DNA from: SZUA-265 sp966249405
Lineage (GTDB): Bacteria > Myxococcota_A > Polyangia > Polyangiales > Polyangiaceae
Length of the DNA stretch: 64,000 nucleotides
Direction of reading: 5' to 3'
NCBI GenBank assembly: GCA_966249405.1
Contig: CBINDO010000005.1
Location: forward strand, 11,375-75,374
Part shown: positions 1-8,611 of the stretch, in pieces
How the letters are laid out: each line of letters begins with the position of its first letter
Numbering within the stretch: position 1 is the first letter of the stretch
Position numbers and translations under genes: made by a program
Notes under the pieces: model-generated
Told to the model about the DNA's origin: nothing
What the model saw: the letters and a program-made list of their open reading frames with translations, nothing else
Database searches by the model: none

Positions 1-452
1 TTCACCCACTGCTCGAGGGTTTCTTGCGACTGGCTGTGCGAAGGGCTTACCCGTGAGACACCCCAGAGCACGTCGGAGTTGAGGTCGAGCACGACGGCTC
101 GCGACGCCCCCGCCCGCTCTGCCAGTGCACCGAGCTCTTCGTCGAGCTGTTCTCGCGGGTCTTCCGTACGCACCAGCGGCATGCGGTCGATGGCCTCGTG
201 CACGATTTCGTGGAAGCCGCCGCACAACGAGCCGAGCCGCTTCTGCATGAGCTCGTGATCGGGGATCGGAGCATCGAACACGGCCACGACGCGGCCGTGC
301 GGGAGTGCGTGCCACGCCGTATCAGCGGACGTCGGAGGTTTACCCCCGATCTCGATGCGCGCGTCCACAGCCCCCAGTTTGGCTTTCACCACCTCCAGCA
401 GTCGCTCGACCTTGTGTTCCGACACGACGCCGAGTCTAGCCTGGGTCGGCAT
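1..452 (-). CDS. Hypothetical protein, 3' end off the left edge
   Basis: An open frame on the minus strand starts at an ATG at 452 and runs off the left edge without a stop; 150 codons are visible. The visible part opens with a helical stretch (VERLLEVVKAKLGAVDARIE). It continues with a strand-rich segment and a second helical stretch, and then a segment of the form AVVLDLNSDVLWGVSR. That last segment recalls the beta hairpin of roadblock/LC7 or GAF-like sensory folds, but the similarity is too weak to name a family. No signal peptide or membrane segment is visible. It is divergent from serA, with about 290 bp of shared upstream DNA between them. The function is not recognised. Confidence 0.7.
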   Translation of the reverse strand, partial: MPTQARLGVVSEHKVERLLEVVKAKLGAVDARIEIGGKPPTSADTAWHALPHGRVVAVFDAPIPDHELMQKRLGSLCGGFHEIVHEAIDRMPLVRTEDPREQLDEELGALAERAGASRAVVLDLNSDVLWGVSRVSPSHSQSQETLEQWV

Positions 453-739
453 GGGAAGCGAGTCTGACTAGGGGGTACGGCCCGTTTCTTTTCGTCGCGA
501 GTCCGCGTCGTGCCCGGGAAAGGCACGCAGCGAGCAAGCACGTACCGCGGAGGACCTTGGTCGCGGGCCTCGGGTTTCGCCGCGGGAAAAAGCCGTTGGC
601 TGCGTTGGGACACCCCGGCTGGAATCGGCCCGTCGGGTAGCCGTGGGCGGGTTTCGTTGACCCCAAAAGGACCGAGTTTCGACCGTTTCGGCTCGGGAAC
701 CCATTGGCAAAGCCGAGAAAAACTCACTAACACGCCGCC

Positions 740-1987
740 ATGGCCAACATCGCCGCCGAAGCCTTCCCTGAAACATCTTTTCCGAAGAACGAAATCGAAG
801 TCCTTTTGCTGGAGAATATCCACCCGAGTGCCCACGAATTGTTTCGTGGTGAAGGGTTCAAGCTCGAGGTTCGTTCAGGGGCGATGAGTGAGGCCGAGTT
901 GCTGGAGCGGATCAGCTCCGTGCACGTGCTCGGGATCCGCAGCAAGACCAACGTGACGGCGCCGGTACTCGAGAAGGCCCGGCGGTTGCTGGCAGTGGGT
1001 TGTTTCTGCATTGGTACCAACCAGGTCGACCTGAAGACCGCCAACCGCCTGGGGATCCCCGTTTTCAACGCTCCGCTCAGCAACACACGCAGCGTCGCCG
1101 AGCTGGTGTTGGCCGAAATCGTGCTGCTGTCGCGCCGTTTGGGCGACGCCAACACCGAGATGCACCGCGGCAAGTGGAACAAGAGCGCCGACGGCGCCAA
1201 CGAGATCCGCGGCAAGACGCTCGGTATCGTCGGCTACGGCCACATTGGTACTCAGGTCGGGGTGTTGGCCGAGGCCTTCGGCTTGCGCGTGCTCTTCTAC
1301 GACATCACCGCGAAGTTGCCGCTCGGGAACAACACTCGCGTGGAGAGCCTGGGCGATCTGCTCGCCCAGTCGGACTACGTGACGTTGCACGTGCCCGAGA
1401 CGCCCCACACGATGAACATGATCGACGCGGCAGCGCTCGACAAGATGAAGCCTGGCGCCAAGCTCCTGAACTTGAGCCGCGGCACGGTCGTCGACATCAA
1501 AGCCTTGGCTGGCGCGCTCAAGGCCGGCAAGCTGTCGGGTGCCGGCATCGACGTGTTCCCGTACGAGCCGAAGAACAACGACGAGGAGTTCATGTCCGAG
1601 CTCCGCGGGCTGCCGAACGTGATCTTGACGCCCCACATCGGCGGTTCGACCGCAGAGGCTCAAGAGGCGATTGGACGCGAGGTGGGCCACGCGTTGATCA
1701 AGTTGGTCAACACCGGCAGCACCGTCGGCTCGGTCAACTTCCCGATTGTGGAGCCGCCGCCTCAGGGTCACCACCGCGTGCTCAACGTGCACAAGAACGT
1801 GCCCGGCGTGTTGTCCTCCATCAACCGCATCGTCTCCGACTGCAACGCCAACGTGGTGAGTCAGGTGTTGGCTACGGACCCAGACATCGGCTACCTGGTC
1901 ATGGATTTGGATCGCGCCGTCGCGGAAGATGTCCGTGCAGCCATGGCGCGCCTCGAGACGAGCATCAAAACTCGCATCTTGTACTGA
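740..1987 (+). CDS. serA: D-3-phosphoglycerate dehydrogenase
   Basis: This cytosolic enzyme oxidises 3-phosphoglycerate to 3-phosphohydroxypyruvate with NAD, the first step of serine synthesis. Enzymes of this type also reduce 2-oxoglutarate to D-2-hydroxyglutarate. The 415-residue protein aligns along its whole length with the E. coli-type (short) SerA. Shared features are GCFCIGTNQVDL near 88, the Rossmann motif GYGHIG at 165-170, and the catalytic Arg247, Glu276 and His299 (the last in TPHIGGSTAEAQ). A C-terminal ACT domain, about 343-415, ends in RILY and in this family usually binds serine for feedback inhibition. No good Shine-Dalgarno sequence precedes the ATG, but the start matches family length. 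The next gene begins 78 bp downstream on the same strand and consumes the D-2-hydroxyglutarate SerA can make. Confidence 0.97.
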   Translation: MANIAAEAFPETSFPKNEIEVLLLENIHPSAHELFRGEGFKLEVRSGAMSEAELLERISSVHVLGIRSKTNVTAPVLEKARRLLAVGCFCIGTNQVDLKTANRLGIPVFNAPLSNTRSVAELVLAEIVLLSRRLGDANTEMHRGKWNKSADGANEIRGKTLGIVGYGHIGTQVGVLAEAFGLRVLFYDITAKLPLGNNTRVESLGDLLAQSDYVTLHVPETPHTMNMIDAAALDKMKPGAKLLNLSRGTVVDIKALAGALKAGKLSGAGIDVFPYEPKNNDEEFMSELRGLPNVILTPHIGGSTAEAQEAIGREVGHALIKLVNTGSTVGSVNFPIVEPPPQGHHRVLNVHKNVPGVLSSINRIVSDCNANVVSQVLATDPDIGYLVMDLDRAVAEDVRAAMARLETSIKTRILY

Positions 1988-2023
1988 GCTCTTTCAGCGT
2001 CTCCCAGGCGCGGCAGAAGTTTA

Positions 2024-2047
2024 CGCGGTCGGCCGTTGTCGACCGCG
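2024..2047 (+). promoter_or_regulatory. Hairpin between serA and ydiJ-like gene
   Basis: An 8-bp perfect inverted repeat (CGCGGTCG / CGACCGCG) with an 8-nt loop lies 18 bases before the GTG start of the dehydrogenase gene. There is no T-tract, so it is not a classical terminator. It may set the expression ratio of the two genes or stabilise the serA transcript. Structure seen, role inferred. Confidence 0.4.
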
Positions 2048-2065
2048 AAAGGTTGAGGTTACCCG

Positions 2066-5000
2066 GTGACAACTATCCCCAAACTGACCAAAATCCCGGG
2101 GTTGACCCCGGAAGTCAGCCGGTTTCTGGACGCGCTCAAAGCCAAGGGCTTCAAGGGTGACGTCCAAACCGACTACGCGACGCGGCTCATCAACGCCACC
2201 GACAACAGCGTCTATCAGATTATCCCGCAGGCCGTCGTCGCGCCGAAGTCATCCGCCGACGTGGAGCTCCTCACTTCGCTGCTCGGCCAAGAAGAGCACC
2301 GGAGCGTGACCGTTTCGCCGCGAGGTGGCGGCACCGGTACCAACGGTCAGTCTTTGCACCCCGGCGTGATCGTCGACTTGTCTCGGCACATGAGCCGCAT
2401 CATCGACCTCGACAAAGAGGCGGGGTGGGTGCGCGTCCAGCCAGGCGTGGTGCTCGATCAGCTCAACGCGTACCTGAAGCCCCATGGGTTGTTCTTCGCG
2501 CCGTCGGTGTCGCCGAGCAGTCGTGCGACGCTGGGCGGGATGATCGCGACGGACGCTTGCGGGAAAGGGTCGCGGGTTTACGGTAAAACGAGCGGGCACG
2601 TCGTCGAGCTGACGTTGGTGTTACCCGACGGTACCACGTGGGTGTCGCACGATTTGTCCGAGGTAGAGCTCAGCGTGCAGAAGGGCCGCACGGACCGCAT
2701 CGGTGAGGTGTTGCGCATCGTCGACGACATCGTCACCGAGAAGAAGGAGCTCATCAAGGAGCAGTTTCCGAAGATCCCGCGCTTCCTCACCGGTTACAAT
2801 CTGGCGCACGTGCGCAAAGAGAACGCGCCGTTCACCTTGAACCCGATCGTGTCCGGCGCCGAGGGTACGCTCGCGTTCGTCACCGAAGCGAAGCTGCGCG
2901 TGCTGCCGATTCCGCTGCACAAGTCGTTGATCGCGATTCGCTACGCGACGTTCGACGACGCACTGCGCGCGGCCGAGGTGCTCGTCGCGACGGACCCCGG
3001 CGCGATCGAGACGATTGACGACACGATCGTCGAGCTCGCCAAGAAGGACGCGATCTGGGACAAGGTCTCGCACCTGCTCCAAGACGAGGGCACGATCCCG
3101 ACCAAGGCCATCAACTTGGTGGAGTTCTCCGGCGACAACCTGGACCAGGTTACCGCCAAGGTCACCGAACTCGTCCAAGTCCTGAACCAGAAGCTGGGTG
3201 ACGCGGGGGAAGCGATTGGTTACAAGATCGCGCCGACTCCGTCGGACATCGCAGCGCTGTGGGAGCTGCGCAAGAAGGGCGTTGGGCTACTCGGCAACGC
3301 GCCGGGGGAGCGACGTCCGATTGCGTTCGTCGAAGACACGGCGGTGCACCCGAAAGATCTCGCGGCGTTCATCCGCGAGTTCCGCGCGATCTTGGACGGG
3401 CACGGCTTGCGTTACGGCATGTTCGGACACGTGGACGCCGGGTGTTTACACGTGCGCCCGGCGCTCAACACGCGGGACCCCGAAGACGAGAAGCTGCTGC
3501 GAGAGATCTCCGACAAGGTCGTTGCGCTGGTACGTAAGTACGGCGGCGTGATGTGGTCGGAACACGGCAAAGGCTTCCGCAGCGAATACAGCCCGCAGTT
3601 CTTCGGCGAGGAGCTGTTCGGAGACCTGTGCAAGATCAAACGCGCCTTCGACCCGTACAACCAGTTGAACCCAGGCAAACTCGCGGTGCCCGCGGAATCC
3701 GGCGCGAAACTCGTGAGCGTCGACGCGCTCAAACGCGGCGAATTCGACCGCCGTATCGCGCCGAAGTCGCTCGCCAAATACGCGACCAGCGTCAACTGCA
3801 ACGGCAATGGTGCGTGCTTCGACTACTCGGCGGACTCCGTCATGTGCCCGTCGTCCAAGGTCACGCGCGACCGCATCCACTCGCCGAAAGGGCGGGCGGG
3901 GCTGATGCGTGAATGGCTGCGGCAATTGTCCGAGGAGGGCTTCGACGCCGCCGCGCAGCTCGAGAGCGGGCACGGCAACGTCGGCCTGCCCAAGTTACCG
4001 GCAAGCCCGCTCGGCAAAGATCTGGCAGCCGTCGACCCCACCTACGACTTCTCTCACGAGGTTTACACGGCGATGGACGGTTGCCTCGCGTGCAAGGCGT
4101 GCGCGACGCAGTGCCCCGTGAAAGTGGACGTGCCCGAGCTGAAGTCGGAGTTCCTGCACCTCTACCACCAGCGGTATCCGCGACCGGTCAAAGACCTGTT
4201 TGCCGCCGCGCTCGAGACCATCGTGGTGTGGATGGCCTGGTTCCCGCGCCTCGTGAACATGGTGCTCAACTGGCGTTGGGTGCAGGCATTCATGGCGCAA
4301 GTCGTCGGCATCGTGGACGCGCCGCGGCTCGCGAAGCTGTCGCTCAAGGCCGGGCTCTTGGCGCGCAACGCGCCGGCCTTCGACTTCGAACGCCTCGAAC
4401 GTCTGACGGACGACGAGCGCGAGAAGAGCGTGATCTTGATCCAGGACGCGTTTCACGGCTTCTACGACACGCACGTGACGCTCGCTGCCTACGACCTGAT
4501 GCAGAAGTTGGGCTTCACGGTGTACGTCGCGCCGTACCGCCCTAGCGGCAAGGCCCTGCACGTGAAGGGTTTCTTGGACGCCTTCAAAAAGACGGCGCTG
4601 GGCAACATCGAGTTCTTCCGCAAGGTCGCGACCTACCAGGTGCCGATGGTGTGTATCGACCCGGCGGTTACCTTGTTATTCCGCGACGAGTACGCACACG
4701 TCGCGAAAGGGCCGCTCGAGTACCGGATCCAGCTGTTCCAGGAGTGGCTGTCGGTGCGCGCCGACTCGATCACTCAGCTGCTCGCCGGTCAGGCCGATCG
4801 CGCGCGGGACACCCTCAACACGGGCACGGCGTTTCACTACGTGCTCATGGGTCACTGCACCGAACGCACGGCGGCGCCCGCGACGCAGCGTCAGTGGGTG
4901 GACCTGTTCGAGCGCTTCGGAGTGCAGCTGAAGCTGGAGTCGGTGGGTTGTTGCGGTATGTGCGGCATGTACGGGCACGAGGCGGCGCACTACAAGGAAT

Positions 5001-5173
5001 CGCGGGGGATCTTCGCGATGAGCTGGGAACGCCACCTGCCCGACGACCCCAAGAACCTCAGTCGTTATCTCGCGACCGGCTATTCATGCCGTAGTCAGGT
5101 CAAGCGCTTCTCGGCGTCGCGGCGCACCCTCAAACACCCGGTCGAGGTGATGCTCGAGCTGGCCAAGTTGTGA
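2066..5173 (+). CDS. ydiJ: FAD / 4Fe-4S D-2-hydroxyglutarate dehydrogenase (YdiJ type)
   Basis: This 1035-residue flavin and iron-sulfur oxidoreductase resembles E. coli YdiJ (about 1018 aa), which oxidises D-2-hydroxyglutarate to 2-oxoglutarate. An N-terminal FAD_binding_4 domain carries SPRGGGTGTNGQ at 84-95, followed by the FAD-oxidase C domain. From about residue 590 comes the ferredoxin-like part, with CLACKACATQCPVKVDV near 673 supplying the 4Fe-4S cysteines. A C-terminal cysteine-rich (CCG) region has GCCGMCGMYGHE near 960. The start is GTG, preceded by GAGGT at a suitable distance. The position directly behind serA fits the known pairing in which D-2-hydroxyglutarate made by SerA is removed by this dehydrogenase, helping to pull the unfavourable phosphoglycerate reaction. 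The electron acceptor cannot be deduced. The phosphatase gene follows after 9 bp. Confidence 0.9.
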   Translation: MTTIPKLTKIPGLTPEVSRFLDALKAKGFKGDVQTDYATRLINATDNSVYQIIPQAVVAPKSSADVELLTSLLGQEEHRSVTVSPRGGGTGTNGQSLHPGVIVDLSRHMSRIIDLDKEAGWVRVQPGVVLDQLNAYLKPHGLFFAPSVSPSSRATLGGMIATDACGKGSRVYGKTSGHVVELTLVLPDGTTWVSHDLSEVELSVQKGRTDRIGEVLRIVDDIVTEKKELIKEQFPKIPRFLTGYNLAHVRKENAPFTLNPIVSGAEGTLAFVTEAKLRVLPIPLHKSLIAIRYATFDDALRAAEVLVATDPGAIETIDDTIVELAKKDAIWDKVSHLLQDEGTIPTKAINLVEFSGDNLDQVTAKVTELVQVLNQKLGDAGEAIGYKIAPTPSDIAALWELRKKGVGLLGNAPGERRPIAFVEDTAVHPKDLAAFIREFRAILDGHGLRYGMFGHVDAGCLHVRPALNTRDPEDEKLLREISDKVVALVRKYGGVMWSEHGKGFRSEYSPQFFGEELFGDLCKIKRAFDPYNQLNPGKLAVPAESGAKLVSVDALKRGEFDRRIAPKSLAKYATSVNCNGNGACFDYSADSVMCPSSKVTRDRIHSPKGRAGLMREWLRQLSEEGFDAAAQLESGHGNVGLPKLPASPLGKDLAAVDPTYDFSHEVYTAMDGCLACKACATQCPVKVDVPELKSEFLHLYHQRYPRPVKDLFAAALETIVVWMAWFPRLVNMVLNWRWVQAFMAQVVGIVDAPRLAKLSLKAGLLARNAPAFDFERLERLTDDEREKSVILIQDAFHGFYDTHVTLAAYDLMQKLGFTVYVAPYRPSGKALHVKGFLDAFKKTALGNIEFFRKVATYQVPMVCIDPAVTLLFRDEYAHVAKGPLEYRIQLFQEWLSVRADSITQLLAGQADRARDTLNTGTAFHYVLMGHCTERTAAPATQRQWVDLFERFGVQLKLESVGCCGMCGMYGHEAAHYKESRGIFAMSWERHLPDDPKNLSRYLATGYSCRSQVKRFSASRRTLKHPVEVMLELAKL

Positions 5174-5182
5174 ATCTGCGCC

Positions 5183-5986
5183 ATGGCCAACGTCGACCTA
5201 TCGGTTGGTGAGCTCGCCGAACTCGAGGCGACTGCACTCGACACGGCGCGGGCCGCGGGCGCGTTGATCCTCGACGGATATCGTCGACAGGTGGCCGTTT
5301 CGACGAAAGGGCCGCACGCCGAGGTGTTCACGGAATACGACGTGCGCAGTGAGGAGCTCGTGCGCAAGCTCCTGAGCGAACGTAGCCCCGGCGTCCCCAT
5401 CGTCGGTGAAGAAGGGGGTGGCGCGCCGGGACCCGACCTGACCTGGTACATCGACCCCATCGACGGCACGATCAACTTCATCGCCGGGCATCCGTTCTTT
5501 TGCGTGAGTGTCGGCTTGATGCGCGGCGGGTCGCCGATCGCGGGCGCGGTGGTCGCACCCGTGCTCGGCTGGGAGTGGGTCGGCAACGCGCAGACGGGCG
5601 CGCGAAAGAACGGCCAGCCCTGTGCCGTCAGTCATCGCACCGCGCTGTCCGAGGTCGTCATGGTCACGAGTTATCCCAGCCGCAGCGGTGTGAACCCGGT
5701 CAACGATGCGCTGCGTGCCCGGCAACTATCGCGACTCTACGCGACGGTGCGCGACGTCCGTCGCTGCGGTTCAGCCGCCATCGATCTGTGTATGGTGGCC
5801 GACGGCACGTACGAGTTCAGTTGGATGCGTCAGATCAGCCCGTGGGACATCGCCGCCGGGGCCGCCATGGTGCTGGGCGCCGGCGGTACGTTCGAGGTGC
5901 TCGAGGCCAATACACCCGGCGCGCAATTTCTTTCGACCAACGGCTACGTCCGAGACGCGGTCCTCGACGTGTTGGCTATGGGCTAA
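5183..5986 (+). CDS. Inositol monophosphatase family protein
   Basis: The 267-residue protein is of usual length for the Mg-dependent, Li-sensitive phosphatase superfamily (IMPase, histidinol-phosphatase HisN, CysQ). Visible signatures are metal-binding GEEGG at 75-79, DPIDGTINF at 91-99 and SPWDIAAGA near 220. It starts 9 bp after the dehydrogenase stop and is very probably in the same operon. The classical substrate is myo-inositol 1-phosphate. Because no serB is seen and the operon concerns the phosphorylated serine pathway, phosphoserine phosphatase activity is an attractive but unproven alternative. Histidinol-phosphate is another possible substrate. The family is certain, the substrate is not. 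Confidence 0.9.
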   Translation: MANVDLSVGELAELEATALDTARAAGALILDGYRRQVAVSTKGPHAEVFTEYDVRSEELVRKLLSERSPGVPIVGEEGGGAPGPDLTWYIDPIDGTINFIAGHPFFCVSVGLMRGGSPIAGAVVAPVLGWEWVGNAQTGARKNGQPCAVSHRTALSEVVMVTSYPSRSGVNPVNDALRARQLSRLYATVRDVRRCGSAAIDLCMVADGTYEFSWMRQISPWDIAAGAAMVLGAGGTFEVLEANTPGAQFLSTNGYVRDAVLDVLAMG

Positions 5987-6013
5987 CGTATGCTCGGGTG
6001 TTTGGAACCCGAC

Positions 6014-6907
6014 TTATTGCGGAGAGGTGCCTTTTTTCGGCGGCTGGTTCTTGGCTGACTCGATCAGAGCATCGAGCGCCTTCTCGTAGTCGCCGCGCAG
6101 TTGCGCTCGGCGCGCCTCCACGTCTTTGAGCGTGTCTTGGATCTTCGTCTCCTGCTCGGTCAACTGTTTGAGCGCCGCGTCCACGCGGGCGAGCTCGGCG
6201 CTGTTCGGCTTCGGTTCCGCGGCGAGCTCCGTGCGGTAGTCTTCCAAGGTGGAGCGGATCGACGCTGTTTGTTCGGCGCGGCGCGCGAGCTCGGTTTCGT
6301 CCTGCTCCAGACGAATGTAGACGGTGTAGCTCGTGAGGCTGATCTCGTCCAACTGGTCCGGCAGCACGGAGACCGCTTTGGGTCCGAGCTGAGCCTTCTT
6401 GTGTTGCACCGTCTGTTGCGCAGCGCTCGTCTCACGGCGACGTTCTTTGAGCTGATCGTCCAACCCGCGCTGCAGACCACGCGCGGACGCGTCGTACAGG
6501 CTGACCTCGCAGTCCTTCTGCTTGGCTGCGTATTCGGTGTTGGCCGCGATGCGTTGCGTCAGTTGGCGTTCTTCGGCGGTGAAGAACGCCCGGATCACCG
6601 ATTCCTCCGACTGCCGAGCGGCGTACGCCTCGCTGCGCCCTTCGTAGTCCGCCGTTTGGTACAGCTCCGCCACGAGTTCCGGGTCACTGGGACCCACCTC
6701 GACCGCGAACTGGTTCATCTTGCTTACGGACTCGCCAGCCGCGGTGCGCTCTTCGTCGATGCGCGTCCTGAGCTCGTTCAGTTGCGACGAGTAGTTGACG
6801 GCGTAGGCCGGATTGTCTTGAGAGGACGCGACCTTCGGCCCAGTTTGTTCCGGGGCGCACGCGGCGACGAGGGAGGCAAGGACCAGATAATGACTGAAGC
6901 GCAACAT
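6014..6907 (-). CDS. Predicted coiled-coil lipoprotein
   Basis: The 297-residue protein begins with a lipoprotein signal: short basic start, hydrophobic core, lipobox LVAAC with Cys at 17. The mature part is almost entirely charged helix rich in Glu, Arg, Gln and Ala, with long heptad-like stretches from about 100 to 285, so an extended periplasmic coiled coil is likely. No catalytic motif was seen. It reads leftward and converges on the serA operon (27 bp between stops). It lies 24 bp behind the GH27 gene and may be co-transcribed with it. Function unknown. Confidence 0.8.
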   Translation of the reverse strand: MLRFSHYLVLASLVAACAPEQTGPKVASSQDNPAYAVNYSSQLNELRTRIDEERTAAGESVSKMNQFAVEVGPSDPELVAELYQTADYEGRSEAYAARQSEESVIRAFFTAEERQLTQRIAANTEYAAKQKDCEVSLYDASARGLQRGLDDQLKERRRETSAAQQTVQHKKAQLGPKAVSVLPDQLDEISLTSYTVYIRLEQDETELARRAEQTASIRSTLEDYRTELAAEPKPNSAELARVDAALKQLTEQETKIQDTLKDVEARRAQLRGDYEKALDALIESAKNQPPKKGTSPQ

Positions 6908-6931
6908 GTGTTGGCTCGGGGGTAAACCCCA

Positions 6932-8251
6932 TCACTTCTGCGGAGTCAAGCGCAGCATCGAGACGTCGTGGCTTTGCAGTGTCGTTGATAGCGGGGTTTT
7001 GGTCGTTCCAACTTGCTCGTGGGCCCACAAATCACGAACGGAATAAGCCGTGGTCGCAAAGTCATAGTGCTTGTGCGTTAGGTCGTCCTCGAGCCTGTGT
7101 TTGCTCCAATCGAAGCTGACGTCCAACGCCGCGCGGCCACGATTCAGGAACAGAACGGCGACTTGGCCGCGGCTGAGCGGGCGCACCCAAACGTCCAACT
7201 CGCCGTCCGTCCGGTATTTGAAGCCCTGGATCCCGAGAATATCCTGATCCACGGCGATGACCTCGGGGTTCGTCAGGATTGCCCGCTTCGACTCCGTCAG
7301 TTTGGAGAGGTCGTTGGCGGCCATCAGCGGCGAAGCCAGCATCGCCCAAAGCGACACCTGCGCTCGCTCCTCCACGACCGACATGCCGTAATCCAGCGAC
7401 AACGAGCCCAGCGCGTTCCAGTGCCCGGGTCCGGCAAAGGCGCGCAGCTCGTCGTCGTCGTCCACCAGGCGCAATACGCCGAACGCCGTGGTGTGGCCGC
7501 GCCGTTCGACGCAGTCGAAGCAGTGCGCTGCGTCGCTGCTCGTACGCCACGAATGTCCCACCGTTGTCGCCCACTGCCACGGCTTCGAAGCACCCGCGTC
7601 ATCGATCGCGAACGCCATAGGACGTTTGGTGGCACGAACCGCGTCACGCATCGTCGTGTAGCTGGCTTTGGCGTCGAGATCTTCGGCGTCACACCAGTCG
7701 TATCGAAGGTAGTCGACACCCCACCGTGCGAACTGCAGCGCGTCTTGGTATTCGTGACCACGGCTGCCTGGTCGCCCGTCGCACGTGACGTTGCCCGCGC
7801 TCGAGCCCAACCCGAACTTCAAGCCGCGGCCGTGAACGTAATCAGCGAGTGGCTTCAAGCCGGATGGAAAACGCTTCAAGTCCGGTTGGAGGAAGCCATC
7901 TGCGTCGCGGTCGCCTTGCCAACAGGTCTCGACGATGACGTATTCGTAGCCCACGCGCGAAAGACCCAGTGCGCTCAGGGCATCGGCCGCTGCCTTGACG
8001 AGCTGCTCGTTCACGTCGCAACCCACGTTGCCGCTCGTCCAGCCCATGGGCGGCGTAGCTGCCGTAAGTGAATGCGGTTGTGCGACGGCAGGTTCCGGCA
8101 CGTAGCCGCCGGCTGCAATCACCAACAAAGCAAGCGCTCTACCAAACACCGTCGTGATGCGGCGGGCCGAGGTCCCCAACGGTAGGTGCGGTTGCTTCAC
8201 GAGTCGAGACAACGAATGCCGCGCCGCCCCTGTCGATGCTCGCCAGACCAT
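6932..8251 (-). CDS. Glycoside hydrolase family 27 (alpha-galactosidase-like)
   Basis: GH27 enzymes remove alpha-linked galactose from galactomannan and galacto-oligosaccharides by a retaining mechanism; some members act on other alpha-glycosides. The catalytic domain opens with TPPMGWTS and contains the nucleophile Asp in YLRYDWC and the acid/base Asp in WRTSSDAAHC. A small beta-sandwich domain follows to the C-terminus. A hydrophobic segment (FGRALALLVIAAGG) ending before AVAQ is a plausible Sec signal, so the enzyme is probably exported. The start is uncertain. The ATG at 8251 gives a long basic n-region; the open frame extends to 8410, and a GTG at 8200 would give a shorter one. The coiled-coil lipoprotein gene lies directly downstream. 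Confidence 0.88.
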   Translation of the reverse strand: MVWRASTGAARHSLSRLVKQPHLPLGTSARRITTVFGRALALLVIAAGGYVPEPAVAQPHSLTAATPPMGWTSGNVGCDVNEQLVKAAADALSALGLSRVGYEYVIVETCWQGDRDADGFLQPDLKRFPSGLKPLADYVHGRGLKFGLGSSAGNVTCDGRPGSRGHEYQDALQFARWGVDYLRYDWCDAEDLDAKASYTTMRDAVRATKRPMAFAIDDAGASKPWQWATTVGHSWRTSSDAAHCFDCVERRGHTTAFGVLRLVDDDDELRAFAGPGHWNALGSLSLDYGMSVVEERAQVSLWAMLASPLMAANDLSKLTESKRAILTNPEVIAVDQDILGIQGFKYRTDGELDVWVRPLSRGQVAVLFLNRGRAALDVSFDWSKHRLEDDLTHKHYDFATTAYSVRDLWAHEQVGTTKTPLSTTLQSHDVSMLRLTPQK

Positions 8252-8467
8252 GCGCCGCGTATAGCCGAGGACGAGGGGCATCGTCACGGCAGATGTGGCG
8301 ATGCCGCGCCACAAGTCTGCGAGGTGTCGTCGGCGCCGTCTTTGGTGCGGCGGGGCGCCCAGGTGTTGGGCTGCGATGGGTGCAGTCAGCGACCGCTGGC
8401 GGTGGCCCACCGCGACGCAGGCCAGCTCGCAATCACGAAACGTGTCGAAACGGAGCCTTGCCTCGCG

Positions 8468-8611
8468 TTAGAACCCACGGTTTGGCTGCGTCGACCTTGC
8501 CGCGATTGCCGCCGCCCCAAGTGTGAGGCGTTCGAATCGCTACTTTTGCGGCAAACTATCAGCCGTCTGCTACGCTTGCCGAGCTCGGTTCAACTAAACC
8601 GAACTCTGGGG
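8468..8611 (+). repeat. Dispersed structured repeat, copy A
   Basis: About 145 bp, from the TTA at 8468 through the CCCACGG block to CTCTGGGG, matches the reverse complement of 23586-23733 over nearly its whole length. Long shared blocks include GGCAAACTATCAGCCG and CGTTCGAATCGCTAC. It ends in an imperfect hairpin, GAGCTCGGTT / AACCGAACTC with loop CAACTA (8581-8606), and contains a smaller stem CGGC...GCCG around AAACTATCA. The terminal hairpin contains the stop codon of the hydrolase gene (8594-8596). The rest of 8252-8593 shows no gene. Confidence 0.85.

Noticed and set aside
7097..8071. 324-codon plus-strand frame across the GH27 gene
   Set aside because: It is antisense to a gene with clear catalytic motifs; the frame is open only because of high GC at the third codon position.
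8525..8545. T-loop-like sequence GTTCGAATC in both repeat copies, suggesting a tRNA
   Set aside because: The flanking stem pairs over only about four positions and no acceptor, D-arm or anticodon arm can be drawn in either copy.
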